NCBI GenBank assembly: GCA_964036155.1
Contig: OZ038423.1
Span: forward strand, 23,823,249-23,887,248
Direction: 5' to 3'
DNA length: 64,000 bases
From: Diploscapter coronatus
Lineage: Eukaryota > Nematoda > Chromadorea > Rhabditida > Rhabditidae
The position numbers and the translations under genes were made by a program. Below the pieces are notes generated by a model. That model saw only the letters and a list, made by a program, of their open reading frames with translations, ran no database searches and had not been told where the DNA came from. This document shows positions 1 through 12,726 of this stretch, piece by piece; within the stretch, counting starts at the first letter, position 1, and the number at the start of each line of letters is the position of its first letter.

Positions 1-2601
1 CTAATAGTGATAAACAGCTTTTGTTAAGAAAATATGTCACAGACAAAATCCCGTTTAAGTTTATGAGAATGTAATGCAACCAGACTGTGGGCATTTGATG
101 GAAACTAAAATGATAAAATAGCAAATGTGAAACCTTGCACCCCAACGACTTGGAAATTTCCAGACATTTCTTGTTCAGTTGAATCGCTTGACATTCACAT
201 TGGCCTGTGTAATGACTTCGGGATTCTGATGCACTTTTGGCCATACTCGATAGAACAATTAGCTAAAAATTGGAAATTTGAAAAGTAGTTTCATCGTTAC
301 ATACGAAATAGAATAGGACTTGATAGAGAAAAAATCTATTCTGATACTATTTTTACACAACAATGTTTAGTTTGCTAAAAATGAATTTTGTTTAAATTAC
401 CTCTCCCATTCTATCACTGGCAGCACGCATCATTCTGAACGCTTCTTCGTACCGGGCCCAGGATTTCTTAAATCTCAATTTCAAATTCCTGAATCCACAT
501 TAAAAATTACAGTAATCGTCTCCTTGGCTTCAGATTCGCCCAATTCGCGATAGATGTCGGCTAAACTGCACATGCATCGGCCCTCGAGTGACCGATTTCC
601 AATTTCAATCGCTAGTTGGGTGGCTTCCTGAAATTTGTTAGGATCAAAAAATAAATTGATAAAAGTTTCATCTTAATCTAACTCAGAGAAACTTCAAGAT
701 TTGTTCAGCTAAATTTAACAAAATATCTTTTAAAATGACTATTTTAATTTTTTAATAAATATAAAATTCGACTTAAAATATTTTTATGGGTGGCCCTAAT
801 TGTTCGCGAACATAGAAAATTACTAACGTCGCAAGCGTCCTTAGCATCGACGAGATTTCCCTTGATTCGTAAAGCAACGGACAAGTGATAGAGAATCAGA
901 CATCGATATTTCGCATGGACATCCTCAACAGATACTGATTGGACGATGGCTAACGCGTTACGAAGGAAGATCAACGCTTTCGTTATGTCTCTGAAAAATA
1001 CGTGAATTTTTAAATTTGTTTCAAATTTTCAGTGGATATATTATAAACATGAATTGGAAATTGGACAATGGTTACGAAGCTCTTGTCATCGAGATAAAAA
1101 GTGTTGAATGCATTATTTATATTAAGCGTGTTTCAAAATATTGTTGGAGAAAATTCCTCAAACGCTTCATAATCTTCCGCCCATAATAGTTGGTCAAATA
1201 TTTAAATTCGAAATTTGCTACCTAAGTAGCGTGAATAACGACCCCAATCCGACGCAAATCTGTAGTTCTAGCAGCCGATCACCCGTTTCGTTAGCGATGT
1301 TCATCGAGGCTTCGAATTCCTCGAGCGAGTTTTGGAATTGGGAAAAGCCCAAGTGTGCCATCGCCATTGCTGAATTGTTTAAATATAACATAACGCTTAA
1401 ATTAGTAATTTTAAGCTTCTATTTCAGATAGTCCTCTAGAAACGAATTTCTAATTAACACTGTCATGAACTATCTTTAAATCTTTAAGATCTTAACGATA
1501 AATTTTGATTAAAGACTTAAAAAAAATACTAAGATATTAGATGGCTAATATATACTTAAAGATATATTATTTAATATTTAAATTTACTTACTAAAGTGCG
1601 CATATCCTGGCGTTCTCGAGTCCATGCTCGGATGCTGAAGCGAAGCCTTGCCATATGACAAGGCTTTCGAGAAATCGGCAAGCTTTTCGTAAGCCTTTGC
1701 CAAATTCAGAAACGCTTCACTCTTCATGTAGTCGTCTTTTCTAAACTCATAATTTAAAATTATATTTGAATAAAATCGATAGTTAATAAAAGAAGTAAAG
1801 ATCAAATATATTAGAACATTGTAAAGTGATAAAAATTTTACATTGATAGCGTTTCTCATTACTTTTATTAATGAGCCTAGTACTTACCACCTTTTAATTG
1901 CCTAAATAATTTATCCGAACTGAAATCCTTACTTATCATTAGCTAATTCCATCTGCTGAAGAGCGTACTGAAGCATGCCTTCATAGTCGGCTGCGTCGCA
2001 GAACGCCTGAGCCAGATAACCCAGCGTTATGAAACGATCTTCGGCGTTACTTAGATTGAGAGCGTTAGCCTAATTTAACTATTTGAGCTTACTTCAATTT
2101 ATTGAGCGCATTTCTCCATTTATTGATCGCGGTCGCATGATGCCTTTGGTGATACAGTCGAACGCCGGCCTAAATTAACAATATTTTATAGGTTTCGTAA
2201 AACTTCGTTTAAGATTCTATTTTTAGTAGAACATTAAGTTAGCCGTTCTAATTCGAATACAAAACAATTTGAATCGTATTTAACCATGACTGTATATTAC
2301 TCAACAGTAAATTTTATAATAGAAAAGTATTTTGTAAGCCTGGGATGGGGTAATTTTAGCACTTATAATGCGAAGTGACGGTATTTACCAATGGTTACAT
2401 GCATTTTAGAGGTATGCTATGATTTGACGATATCGTGACACGTCATCATATACTGTTTTCAGACTTTTACATTAAATTTGTAAATTATAAGCTGACCTGC
2501 ATATTCTGCTTGGCGGCTCTCTGACCCATTGGAGTGTGGTTGCCGAGGAGCTGCTTCCTTTTCCGTTGATCAGAGAGTCGCTGCCGAGCCAGAACACCCA
2601 T
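1..2601 (-). CDS. rpy-1: Rapsyn-like TPR scaffold protein (3' end beyond window)
   Basis: Rapsyn anchors and clusters acetylcholine receptors at the membrane through an N-terminal myristate, TPR repeats and a C-terminal RING. Exons on this strand, 5' to 3': 2497-2601 (starts [11 protein letters not shown]), about 2097-2171, 1932-2054, 1591-1735, 1224-1373, 828-990, about 507-628, 399-445 and about 120-265. Translations line up in order with rapsyn TPRs: [101 protein letters not shown] and [11 protein letters not shown]. Phases match at the internal junctions I checked. Start choice: first ATG of the 5'-most exon; Gly2 fits the family's N-myristoylation. The N-terminus is longer than in vertebrate rapsyn. 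The last exon around 1-120 is uncertain and the RING is not visible, so the gene probably runs off the window. Family call is firm; the symbol follows the C. elegans orthologue. Confidence 0.88.
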
Positions 2602-5600
2602 TGACCTAGAATTATATAATTAATGACCTCTTAGTTTGATATCAGCACTCTGATATTATTGATAGTAAGCGTCGGTAACACGAATCCGAATATGATCTTG
2701 CTCTATTGACATGAGAATTTTGGTATCCGATATCGGTTTCAATGTCAGCTATTTGACTCTGATACAATTACCTGCGTTCTCGATTTCACACTAGAGGTTG
2801 TCCAATATACACATACAACGATATGCTACCGATTCCTATCACCGAAACGTTGTTGGCATCTGAAGATTTTTCCCCATTAAGTATGGATTAGGATTCGAGA
2901 AATTGAAAAATTATGAACGAAATCGATAAATTTGATGGTTGAAATTTTGGAGCATGATGTAAAACTTGTCAAACGAAATCGATATGATTGGAAATTTGCG
3001 GGAAATGTTGCAAGTGTCAGTGATTTTGCAGGGCTAAAGTTGAGGGAGTCTGGCTTCTCAGCTCTCGGCCCTGCATCCGATTATTCCCTCATTTCACTCA
3101 CTACCCGCTTGGCTGCCTGGGCTGTCACTCCCTCACTCTTCTCAGCGGGATTTGAGCGATAAGATAAAGGGGGATTTCAGGGGATAAAATATGAGCGATT
3201 TGGGCAGAAATTGATCTGATCGGGGGAGATGAGGAGGACTCGTCGAGAGAGACACGCGAGAATGCGGCTGTGAAGAGCATGTGACAATGGAATGATGGAA
3301 TGCGAAGGTGTGAGTTGGGAGGCTTTTTAACTTAGAGATGACATTGCTGATCCTTCAATCATTAAGTTATTCCAAGTAAAATTATGAAACATACATATTT
3401 TGAAACGTGCAAAGTCTCAGACGTATGAACACTAATGACCGAAACTGGCAACAAATATACTCTTGTAAGATAAATTGAGGGTCTATTTCTGGAAGGTTTC
3501 CTGAAAAATGAGCCGAGCGAGTGTTCTCCAACGCCGGAAATCGATGTAACGAGAAAGGACAAAGGTTGGAGACCCTAGATAAAAGCTACCAAAGCTAACA
3601 TTTTAACTGGATCCCAAGTCTTTAACCTAAGATCGCTCAAAGATAAATTATTTCGGAAGCTAAATAAATCCTGGAGACTAAAGCTTTTCAGGGAGCATTA
3701 AAACCAATTGGGAAAGTCCAGATTGAAACCAAGATAAGGGCAAAGTTTGGAGGGAGAGAATCTATAGCTCATGCAAACAAATTCTTAGAGGGTATTAATT
3801 TTCCATTTAGAGAAGATGACGCGATTTATTAAAAAAGAGTAAAAATGACGATCGTTTGATAAAGAATAAAGAAAAATTTCGAAAATTATGCAGCATAGCA
3901 TTTTGGTAACTTTAAACAGTAAATAATGTTGGAGCAAATTTTAGACGATTAAAAGCCGTATAAATTATTGTTATCGCATGTCTAAATGATAATTGCATGA
4001 TAAAGTATAGGGAAAATAATTGAGAGACTATACGACACACCGTATTTCATGAATTTTTAAAAATACGTTTTTTTAAATCAATATTTCTCTGCATCTCTAG
4101 CCTCACTCTCACCGTGCCTGCCAAATAAACACAAAGCCGAATGGCATGCGAACAAAGCTAGAAGGGGGGAGAGCGCAGTGAGGGTGGCAAATTCGGGACC
4201 CGAATACACGGTGAAATAGGGAATAAGGAAGAAGTCCCGGGAAATCGATAAAGACGTCGTAAAAGAAGCGAATATTTTGGAACAACGAAATAGCTTTTTC
4301 CCTTTAAATTCTTTTAACTTGAATATCTAAACATATAATGAAGCATAGAGATCTTGAAACGGAGAAGATACAGCACATCATATATGAAGAATATTTTTTT
4401 TCAACGGTATAAAGAATGTGCGAAAATGGGGTGGCAAAAAGGTGTGAGAAATTATCATATTCAATGGGGGACTGGAGTTGAATGACTTCGAAATTTTCAT
4501 AAAACGATTCATATCCATCATTGTTCACATTTTCAATGAAGCAGTAGACAGAAAACTCCGACATCCGTCGTCGATGAGATGACGAAATTTGTCATCCGTA
4601 ATTAATGCAACAATGTCAGAATGTCTGAATCTGTTGTCGAAAGATAAAGACCTCTAAAGTAACCTGGAATTCAATGAAATGGCCCTCAAAAGCCTGAAGA
4701 AACTGAGGCGAAAGAGATAAATGAAAAATGATTGAAATGATGGATGATGGCGAGAGAGTGGAAGGCAGAGAGATGAGAGAAGCAGAAAAAAAGATGAGTT
4801 AAGGGCGTTTCAAATATTCGATATTGGGCCTTTGGAACGGGGAAGAATTTTTGGAATAAAAAGGAAATCTTTGAATGAAACAACTTTAGATTGTGTAAGG
4901 TGGAGAAAGAATATTTGGAATGAAGAGGACGAAAAAAAGAGGAAGAATTTGAAAAAAAAAAGAATCTCAGGACAAAAGGAAGTCGCGCTTTTCTCTTTTC
5001 CTGCTTCATTCGGCTTCTGAGCACGAGATTTATGGCCGTTGGAAGGCTTAACGAGTAACGTCTGTCAAGACATCTCTCGGAGAATGAAGGAAAGAGGGGA
5101 TAAGGCAAGGAAGAAGGGAACGAGAGCCAAATGAAACACGACAGTCATTGAAATTTGGGGAAGTCAATTGAAATTGGCAATCCTAGAAAAAGAGTGGAAT
5201 ATTCATGAGGAATTATGGCTCGAAGATGAGCAATTGCGAAATAGGTTTCGAAATGATGGAAGGTAGAAATTAAATTTAGAGTTATTTTTCACATAGTTTG
5301 ATCACAAGTTGTACGCTTTGAAACTATTCCATATAAATCGAAAGCAAGATGATATTAGAAATATTCAGTATGCGTAGTTGACAATTAAGTATTTCAAGTA
5401 TTGTTCAAAAACTTTGAAGGCTAAACGATACTCAAAAGTATTCAATGCGTGTAGCCAATAGCCGAAATTTTTGACTAAAATACGCTTCAAAATAATGAAA
5501 GAAGGCTGATTTTTATAGGCTGAATACTTCGTTTAGGGAACCATAATCTTATAGAATATCAAGAACAACAAATACTGCAGCTTCAATTTTGCCAAAGCTC

Positions 5601-8052
5601 TAACCACCTTCGCTCTTGGCCTTTATGTCTTTATCTCGTGAAGATCTGGCTTTCAGGATTTCGGAGCCCCCGAGATTTGACTCTTTTGATTTCTCTCATT
5701 CAATTTCTCTGCTCCTTTTTCTCTCCTCTTCACACTATTTCCTAATTCTCCAACTCTTACCCTAACTTCCTAGGCTATTTCCAATTTATGATACTTCTTC
5801 TCTCACTTCCAGACACTATTTCTCTTTTGTGTGACTCTTTTCCACCAATCTGTCTGATGAGCCTAACGGCAGCAGTCAGAAAATTGAATCTGGCCCTGCC
5901 CCCCGAGCCGGGTTCGAAAATTAGGCCTTTGGAAAGAAAGAATACTAGCAAAAAGGAGAATAGTAAGGAAAAGAAGATATCCTTTTTGGGACGAATCTTG
6001 AAAGTCTTGAAAACCCCCTTAACCCGAGTAGGGATAAAGTCGAGAAGTTTCAAGGGTCCCCTCCGCCCATACTTCAAAATATAGTTATCGTTAGAGTCAG
6101 GATCAGTAAAGTCAGCCGAGAACCCAAACATAGCCGGAAACTCTGGGAAAATACCGAAGCTTAAGTTTTATATTATTCGAAAGGTGATCCCTTCGACATC
6201 ACTTAAAGAATTTCGATATTGAAAGAATCTCGAATTGCAAAAATTTGTTTTAAACGTTAAAAGAGCCAAATTTAAAGTTGTGAATCAGTAAAAAGTATGA
6301 AATTCTCTAACAAACAATGCGGAAAATGCAAAATGACAAGTGCCGAGTTATCAATTAGAGAAAAACAGGCGAAAGAAACTTGAAACTCGTGTCAAATGCG
6401 CGCCTGAAAACAATCATGTGCTAAAATTGTGTAGTCTCACAAAGGATATTCGGGATAAAGCCTTGCGACCTTGACTTCATTCCTAGGATTTTCTCGCTCC
6501 TGACAAAGAGGAAATATCCCCCCGAATATCCGGACGCGAGAGTCTGGCCGGATCGGATTACCTCGAGGCGATATCTCACAAATTCCTTCTTGCACTTATC
6601 ACTCATACACAATCGGAAATCAAAAGTATGGCCAATTAATGCAGCGGTAAAGTTGCTTGATATAGAGTTTTTACACGAAAATTTCTACCCAAGCATCCCA
6701 TTAATTGAACTATCAATGAAGGCATTGAATAGGCTCAAAAGACCGATAAGAAAAACCCGCTCGCTCGGACTCGGGGGGAAAGCTTTAGTTCATCATCGCT
6801 TCAATACTGACAGGAGGCATCAAATGAGTTTGAAAGAATCGGTCCTCGGGAAAAATGGATCCCAAAGTTTCGGGAAATAGTACGGGCCAGAGAAACTTTA
6901 TGAAAGATAAAGAAATTTATGAGCAAAGTGATAAAGTAGTAAGAGAAAAGAGGAAAAATAGTATGGAAAACAGAGAGAGCATTAGAGAGTCAGCAAAGTG
7001 CCACCGAAAACTCACAGCTCATCATTCATTCAAGCAGAAACGCCCTCAAACTGGCGAAGTAGAGGTGAGCGAAATAGCATTGAGAAACGAGTGAAAAAGA
7101 GAACAATAGAGAAATAGCATGAAAAATTAGAGGAATAAGAAATAGATAATGATTGTGAGAAATAGGTAAAAATCTTGAAGAAGAAAGATGAAAATCCCCA
7201 AAAGCTTTGGGGCAAATGGAAAAGTGAAAAATGATGGTCAAATGTGTGAAAAACGGGGTGAGCTCGCACGCGAGTAAGCAGAATCGAAAATAATGGATTT
7301 TTGTCGAATCTGAGCAAAACAAGCTAGAAATTTTATATTAAATACCGACATTGATGGATTATATTAGTGAAGATCAGCTTTGTTTCGTGAAAAACATAAT
7401 ATGTAATGGTCTAGTCTTTTGAACAACGAAGATCAGCTTTTTCAGAAAAATTATTTGCAGAAAATTTTGCTAAGTTGAGCATTTTCATGTTGAGATTCAA
7501 GTAAACTTTAATTTTATCTGAAACATGCAACATAAATCAATTTGATGCCCCATTCAAAAATGCCCGAAAATACTCTAAATCCTGCTACTTTTGCCCGAAA
7601 ATGTCTATTCTAAGAATTTTCAATATAAAGCAGGAATAAATCGCGAAACTACTCATGTGAGGTTGAATAATAATGGAATTGAAAGAGAATAAGGTCGGGG
7701 AAAGAACAAATGCTCTTGCAGAAGAAGCGAAGAAACTCTTTTCTTTCTTCCATTTCCCCCTTTCTTGGAATTGTTTATTTATGTTTAGCGCCGCTCGATA
7801 GATGGAATTAATTCAGAATATGTGGAATTTCAGAATTTATATATATATATAATTTTTTTCAATTTTAAAATTTATTTAACACTTCTGATCTACACTAAAG
7901 CTAATAATTATTCTAACTATGAAGTGAACAGATGATACCCATACTATGTGATCGAGAAAAATTAAGCACCAAGTAAATATTATCAACAAAGAGGTGATCA
8001 AAATAAAGTTCAGAATATTTTGAAAACAAATCATAGAACGAGTTTAAGATAC
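2602..8052. other. Gene-free spacer with purine-rich blocks
   Basis: No open frame here shows family resemblance, codon structure or linked splice sites. The stretch is AT-rich with several GA- or CT-rich blocks (about 3220-3300, 4690-5150, 5680-5830, 6890-7180). Many short frames arise simply because these blocks lack stops. It carries two GAAATAGCAT copies (7071-7080, 7111-7120), two GAAGATCAGCTTT copies (about 7372 and 7428) and a TA run near 7840. The 5' part presumably holds the rapsyn promoter. Confidence 0.6.
7838..7853. repeat. TA dinucleotide run
   Basis: A short uninterrupted (TA)n tract of about 14 bases followed by a T/A-rich run. It is simple-sequence DNA in a gene-free stretch, about 200 bases downstream of the stop of the minus-strand Myb/SANT-like gene. 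Confidence 0.7.
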
Positions 8053-10345
8053 TCACTTCGGCCGATTGTTCATCTGTTGAGCGGCGCGCTTCTGGAATAT
8101 AAACTAAAGTTTCAAAAGAGAATTTCGAAAATTATTACACTAGAAGAATGTCATGAGTTTCATCATTTTATAATTCATTTTACCAGCTTAAGACATTAGT
8201 TCGCGTTTCTTATCCTTCATCTACCATCAAAAAACAACCTAATTATAAAATATGTCTCAAAATTTCTTATACTGTTATCATATCGTCAGACATCAATGCG
8301 CCTTTAGTACTACCATGAATCAATGAAACAACTTACATTGATGAAATCGGCCATTTGCTTGACGGCCTCCATGGCGACTTTAATATTCTCCGCGTTTTTC
8401 CGATTCTGCTCCATCATCTCCCGCATCATCTGCGCGTTCAGCTCGTAGAACCTTTTCTGCTCCTGAAAAATAACGATTTTTAAAAATTAAATTTATAATT
8501 ATTTATGCTAGTTTTTGCTATTTCTATCAATAAACAGAATAATTGCCTTACCCTCGTTTTTCCACAAATTTCAATTTTTTCGAGTTCCTCAGACTCTTTT
8601 GCAACGTTCTCTAGCCTATGCTGGTCAAGGGCATAACGCAGGAAGATGCGTCTCCTTTCATAGCAACGTGGTGTAGTTGATAGCAAGCTAGATTTTTGAG
8701 CGATAATCAAGAGAACGCCGACCGAAAGAACGCAGAGCAACACGAAAAAGTTGCGTTTTATGGAAAAACCGAGATATATCAAGTTGTAACACTCGTTGAG
8801 CTCTACAACTTTCATTCACATCATATTCCCATATAGGTCCACAAAAGTAAGAAAAAGTCACCTTCAAAACCTCCATCTGCATTTTGCAAATATCTTCCTT
8901 GGGCGAGGCGGGTTCCTGTTCGTTGGGTTGACGAATTTCGTAGACGTCACTCGACCCGATGGATTCCGATCTGTTGGTATTGGAGGAGGGGTTGAACAAC
9001 TCGTCCCAGAAACCATCTTGCGGTTCTTGCAGATATTGATCAATTGCGGTGGAACTAGTAGGCTTGTTGGAGTACTGGAATTTAAATTTGACGCTCTTTC
9101 CAAATTCTTTAAAAATATATGGAATATTTCTAATAAATTATTAGTTCCTATTCATTATGTCCCAGAACAAAATACTTGATTCGAATTTAGAGAAAATGTA
9201 TGATTACGCTTACGTTGACGTCGATATTGATGGTCTCCACGGTAGCCATGCCGTTTGAAGCCCCATTCAGACCCGAATTCTGATCATTCATCAGAACGTC
9301 ATCAATAGGTTCGATCTCAAAGAGAAAAAATTCGGAAATTTTTGGCTATTTGCAAATTTCAGCATGAAGTGGGTAGAATTAGAAAAAAAATACAAGAAAC
9401 AGTTAATTGTTCTACCTTGGCAGGCCTAGGGATGTGGAGCGCATCCAGACTCGACGTCGAGGGTGAGCCGATGAGCTGATTAAGCTGCGTGGCGAAAGTC
9501 TCAGTCGATGCGGAATACTTAGCCAGACCCAGTCCAGTGCGCATCGGCCTGTTATACCTGGAATCAAGAAATAATCAGTATAGAAAATATGGAATATGTA
9601 CGTTCGTGTCATGATAAAACTACTTGTAGCCAAACAATTATGTTAATTTGGACTTACTTAGTAAATTTTGAGGTAACGAATTCACAGCTTTGATTGAAAT
9701 ATCACACACTATCTTGAGATTACTAATATTGCTAGACTAAAGCAAGATGAACTCTAGAATTATAGCAAACTTAAAAAAGATTTTTTTCTGACCTTCTGTC
9801 TCTGGAGGGATTCTGGACCTTGTTCCTGACATTCCTGAAGTGTATTCTGCACTGGACGGGCGTCATGTTCACGTCGAACTCCTTGTTCACCATCGTTGAG
9901 ATTCGCTTCCACACTTCCGCTCGCTTGTTGTTCAGCTCCTGCAGACGGCTTTTGCCATCTGAAATTGGGATTTTATATTTTAGATTTAATTCAATGATAA
10001 TGAATAACCTTTTGAAAGAATATATTTATCTTCTGATTGTAGAGATCTACTCCTAGATTATGAAGATGCAAAATTATATTAAAATAGATCACTTTGAACT
10101 TGGTATTGAACGATATCAAGCATTTTCATGAAACTCATATTCGAACTGTAGAGGTCTTTTGTAGATTGTGAAAATATGAAATTTACTGAAATAAACAGTA
10201 ATAAGAAGAAAATCTCACTGGTGATAATCAAATCCGAATGACTATAAGCCAATTGCATAATTTTCTCGGACACGGAAGACGGTACGAAGAAACGAGGGCC
10301 ACTATCCATCAGATTATCAGTCAGATTCATCATTGAGGCGTCCAT
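8053..10345 (-). CDS. Myb/SANT-like (zeste-type) DNA-binding protein
   Basis: Seven exons: 10219-10345, 9793-9958, 9416-9557, 9214-9315, 8862-9074, 8337-8462 and 8053-8091. They sum to 915 nt, 304 residues, with matching phases and GT-AG ends throughout. Residues about 15-100 (from RFFVPSSVSEKIMQL through NNKRAEVWKRISTMVNKEF to CRIHFRNVRNK) have the three-helix Trp-containing pattern of Myb/SANT-like domains found in zeste-like regulators. A Ser/Asn-rich acidic middle follows, then a charged helix (EQKRFYELNAQMMREMMEQ) typical of the coiled-coil tail in these proteins. Likely a nuclear DNA-binding or chromatin factor; target unknown. Start is the first ATG (MDASMMNLTDNL). It diverges from the membrane-protein gene at 11163, so the 0.8 kb between may be a shared promoter. 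I do not recognise a specific orthologue. Confidence 0.78.
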
Positions 10346-11162
10346 TTTTCTTAAAATATAAAAATAAAGAAAAAAAAATCAAATCATCGATAAGAAAAGC
10401 ATCAGTACGACGTAAACGAAAAATCCGTCAAGCTTGAAAGGGATTTAGAAATTGACTCGAGTTATGTAGGCTCAAGAAATGTGGGGTGAGGTGGAATTCG
10501 ATATTTAGTCTCAGGTCAAATGCGAGAAGTGGAAATTATTGATTGAGCCTAAAAATAGAATAATGGTCGACCTGACACTTGAACAGCGGAATGATGGCGA
10601 TAAACTAAACTTTCGAGTCATCGAATAATTTTTGTAAATTTTCAAGAAAAAAATGTGCAAAAGTACCCCTTATTTTTGCTCCATTCTCAAAATGGGACGA
10701 TTCGTTTTTTTCTTTTTCAATAATCTCAGCATTACGTCATAGCTGAATGTTAAATTTTAAATTATGTCTAAATATAGTAAGTTATTCATTTTTATTGGAA
10801 AAATTACCGTTTTTTAAGAAATATGCTAATTTGTCAATTTCTAAGTGGACTTCAATTAAACTTCTCGTTTTTCCATTATCTTCAACTGAAGAATGGGAAT
10901 GGAGGTCAAGGCGTTTATTCTCGTTCCGGCCGACAGCCGCCCAAAGGCTATTACAGGATCGAAAGAACATGCGCCTGTATCGATTTTTGACTGAAATCTT
11001 TTCATATTTTTGAAATCTTTAAAATGTTTTAACAAAACTGAAAATCTTGTCATAATTTTAATTAAGTATCGGTTTATCTGGACTTTCGTACTCTATCATA
11101 AAGCTGTTTTATTTGAATGATATTGTATCTCTCTATTTGCTATATATTTAGGGAGCAATAAG
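10346..11162. promoter_or_regulatory. Divergent intergenic region
   Basis: This 817-base interval separates two divergent starts, so it should hold the promoters of both genes. A TATTTAG acceptor-like site just before the ATG at 11163 could be a trans-splice site or the 3' end of a 5'-UTR intron. No specific binding motif can be supported by eye. The open frames inside show no family resemblance. Confidence 0.45.
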
Positions 11163-12422
11163 ATGTTTAAATTTAGATCTCCAAACATGGGTATTTTCTC
11201 CTTCCTATCGTCGATACAAATACTCCCACCTGAGGATGAATCAGTTATCGGACCGTTAGAAAGGAAAATCCGAACCGGACTAACCATGGCTTACCGATTG
11301 CTAGTAGCGACTTTCTTTGCTTGGCATTTGTTCGATTTTTTGTTCAGGTATTATTGAGTTGGATAAAACTCAGGCATTATTGAGATACATAAATAGAACA
11401 TCGTGATTTTAGGACATATTTTTATCTTTAAAACTCAATTCAATATTTATCACGACCAAACGATATCTTTCTAATATATATTTGCAATGTTCCTAAAAAC
11501 GGAAATTATGCGACTTTAAAACACACACTTATCAAACCGTATATCACAGTCAATACTGCCAAGGATGCTATCATGAAGTTATCATTTTCTGAAATTGCTT
11601 ATTTTCTAGCTCCATCTGGATGCACGGCTATATTTGGTCCTTGAATTTGCCTATCGAAATGGATATGTCCGATAAATCGGCTGGCTCGATCGTTACTCAT
11701 CAATTAAGACAGGTTTCATTAATTCTAAATTTTGACAATTTTGGGAGCGTGTAATTTTATTCAACTTTTGTAAAAGGAGACTACTGTAAAAGGTGGGATA
11801 AATCTACAAGTTGGTGGGAGAAAACTACAATTACTCTAAAATTTAAGCAAACAAGCCAGAAAGTTGATCTTTATTAAAAAAAGCTATTACATTTCTTCCA
11901 TATTCGTTTTCAGGCGGGCCATGTTGAGCGAATTATTCATGCTGTACTGAAGATTTTTGCGATTTCATTCTTTCTAATGTAAGTTTTACAAAATTTGATT
12001 TATTAATTTTTAACTTGATCTTGATTTGATAGACGTCTATATACATGAAAAAATTCTAGAGCTTCCGGTTTTTCAACAGGTGAAAATCAACGGGTCTGGA
12101 AATTATTGCGAGTTTCCATTTTAGTGGGAGTCGCTTGCGGAGTCATAAGGGCTATGCAGGTTTAACAATTCAGTTTCCTTAAGAAAGTTGAAAAATTCAG
12201 CTGAAACAACGATTTTTCTCATGTCTCCATGAAGGATTCTATTGCTATTTTGCGACATTTTTGATCGGACTCGTACTTTCCTTGCATCCAACCGAGAGAT
12301 TCCCTGTGCAGGAAAAGAAGGAATCGAACAATCCCGAAAATCAGAATAAAGAGGATCAGAAAGATAAGAAATCAGAAAAGCCCAAAGAGAAGAAGGAAAC
12401 GAAAAAGATAAAGGTTTGTTGA
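11163..12422 (+). CDS. Small four-pass membrane protein, unknown function
   Basis: Five exons: 11163-11347, 11610-11712, 11914-11978, 12060-12159 and 12201-12422. All have GT-AG ends and consistent phases, total 675 nt, 224 residues. Four hydrophobic stretches are visible: around MAYRLLVATFFAWHLFDFLF, LKIFAISFFLM, VSILVGVACGVI and YCYFATFLIGLVLSL. The C-terminal 45 residues are strongly charged, alternating Lys and Glu (KEDQKDKKSEKPKEKKETKK), and end in KVC. The last residue is Cys but there is no CAAX box. A hydrophilic N-terminus with a Pro/acidic motif (LPPEDESVIGPLERK) precedes the first membrane span. I do not recognise the family. The gene converges on the collagen at 12727 and seems to share a 3' region with it. 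Confidence 0.72.
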
Positions 12423-12517
12423 TACAATGGCGGCTGGAAGTTTCAAAAATTGTTTGATAAATTGATGATCTTTAGTAACGATGGGATTACGACTGGCAGT
12501 TTGAATTTCAAATTGAT

Positions 12518-12532
12518 AATAAATGATTTATT
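12518..12532. terminator. Bidirectional palindromic poly(A) signals
   Basis: AATAAATGATTTATT reads AATAAA on both strands. It lies about 95 bases past the stop of the plus-strand membrane protein (12422) and 195 bases past the stop of the minus-strand collagen (12727). It is placed to serve both convergent genes. Function is inferred from position. Confidence 0.55.
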
Positions 12533-12726
12533 ATTATATTATTAGAATTATTATATTTTATAAAAATAAAACATTATGGCAGAAAATCTAAAAGGAATGT
12601 AAAAATGTACACGTCAAAAGAGGCTTGAGGCGAGTTGTGAAAATCACATACAATTTCAATTTTGGGAAAAAATTAAAATTCTCTAAAATCCTAGGAAAAG
12701 ATCAGAACATTGAGAGAATTTATGAT

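Noticed and set aside
4686..5108. 140-residue minus-strand frame and overlapping plus-strand frames
   Set aside because: Rich in Phe/Ser/Leu on one strand and Lys/Glu on the other, as expected in a GA-rich block. No splice links or family pattern.
5900..5925. GGTTCGAAAA resembling a tRNA T-loop
   Set aside because: No matching acceptor stem, D-arm or anticodon arm could be folded around it.
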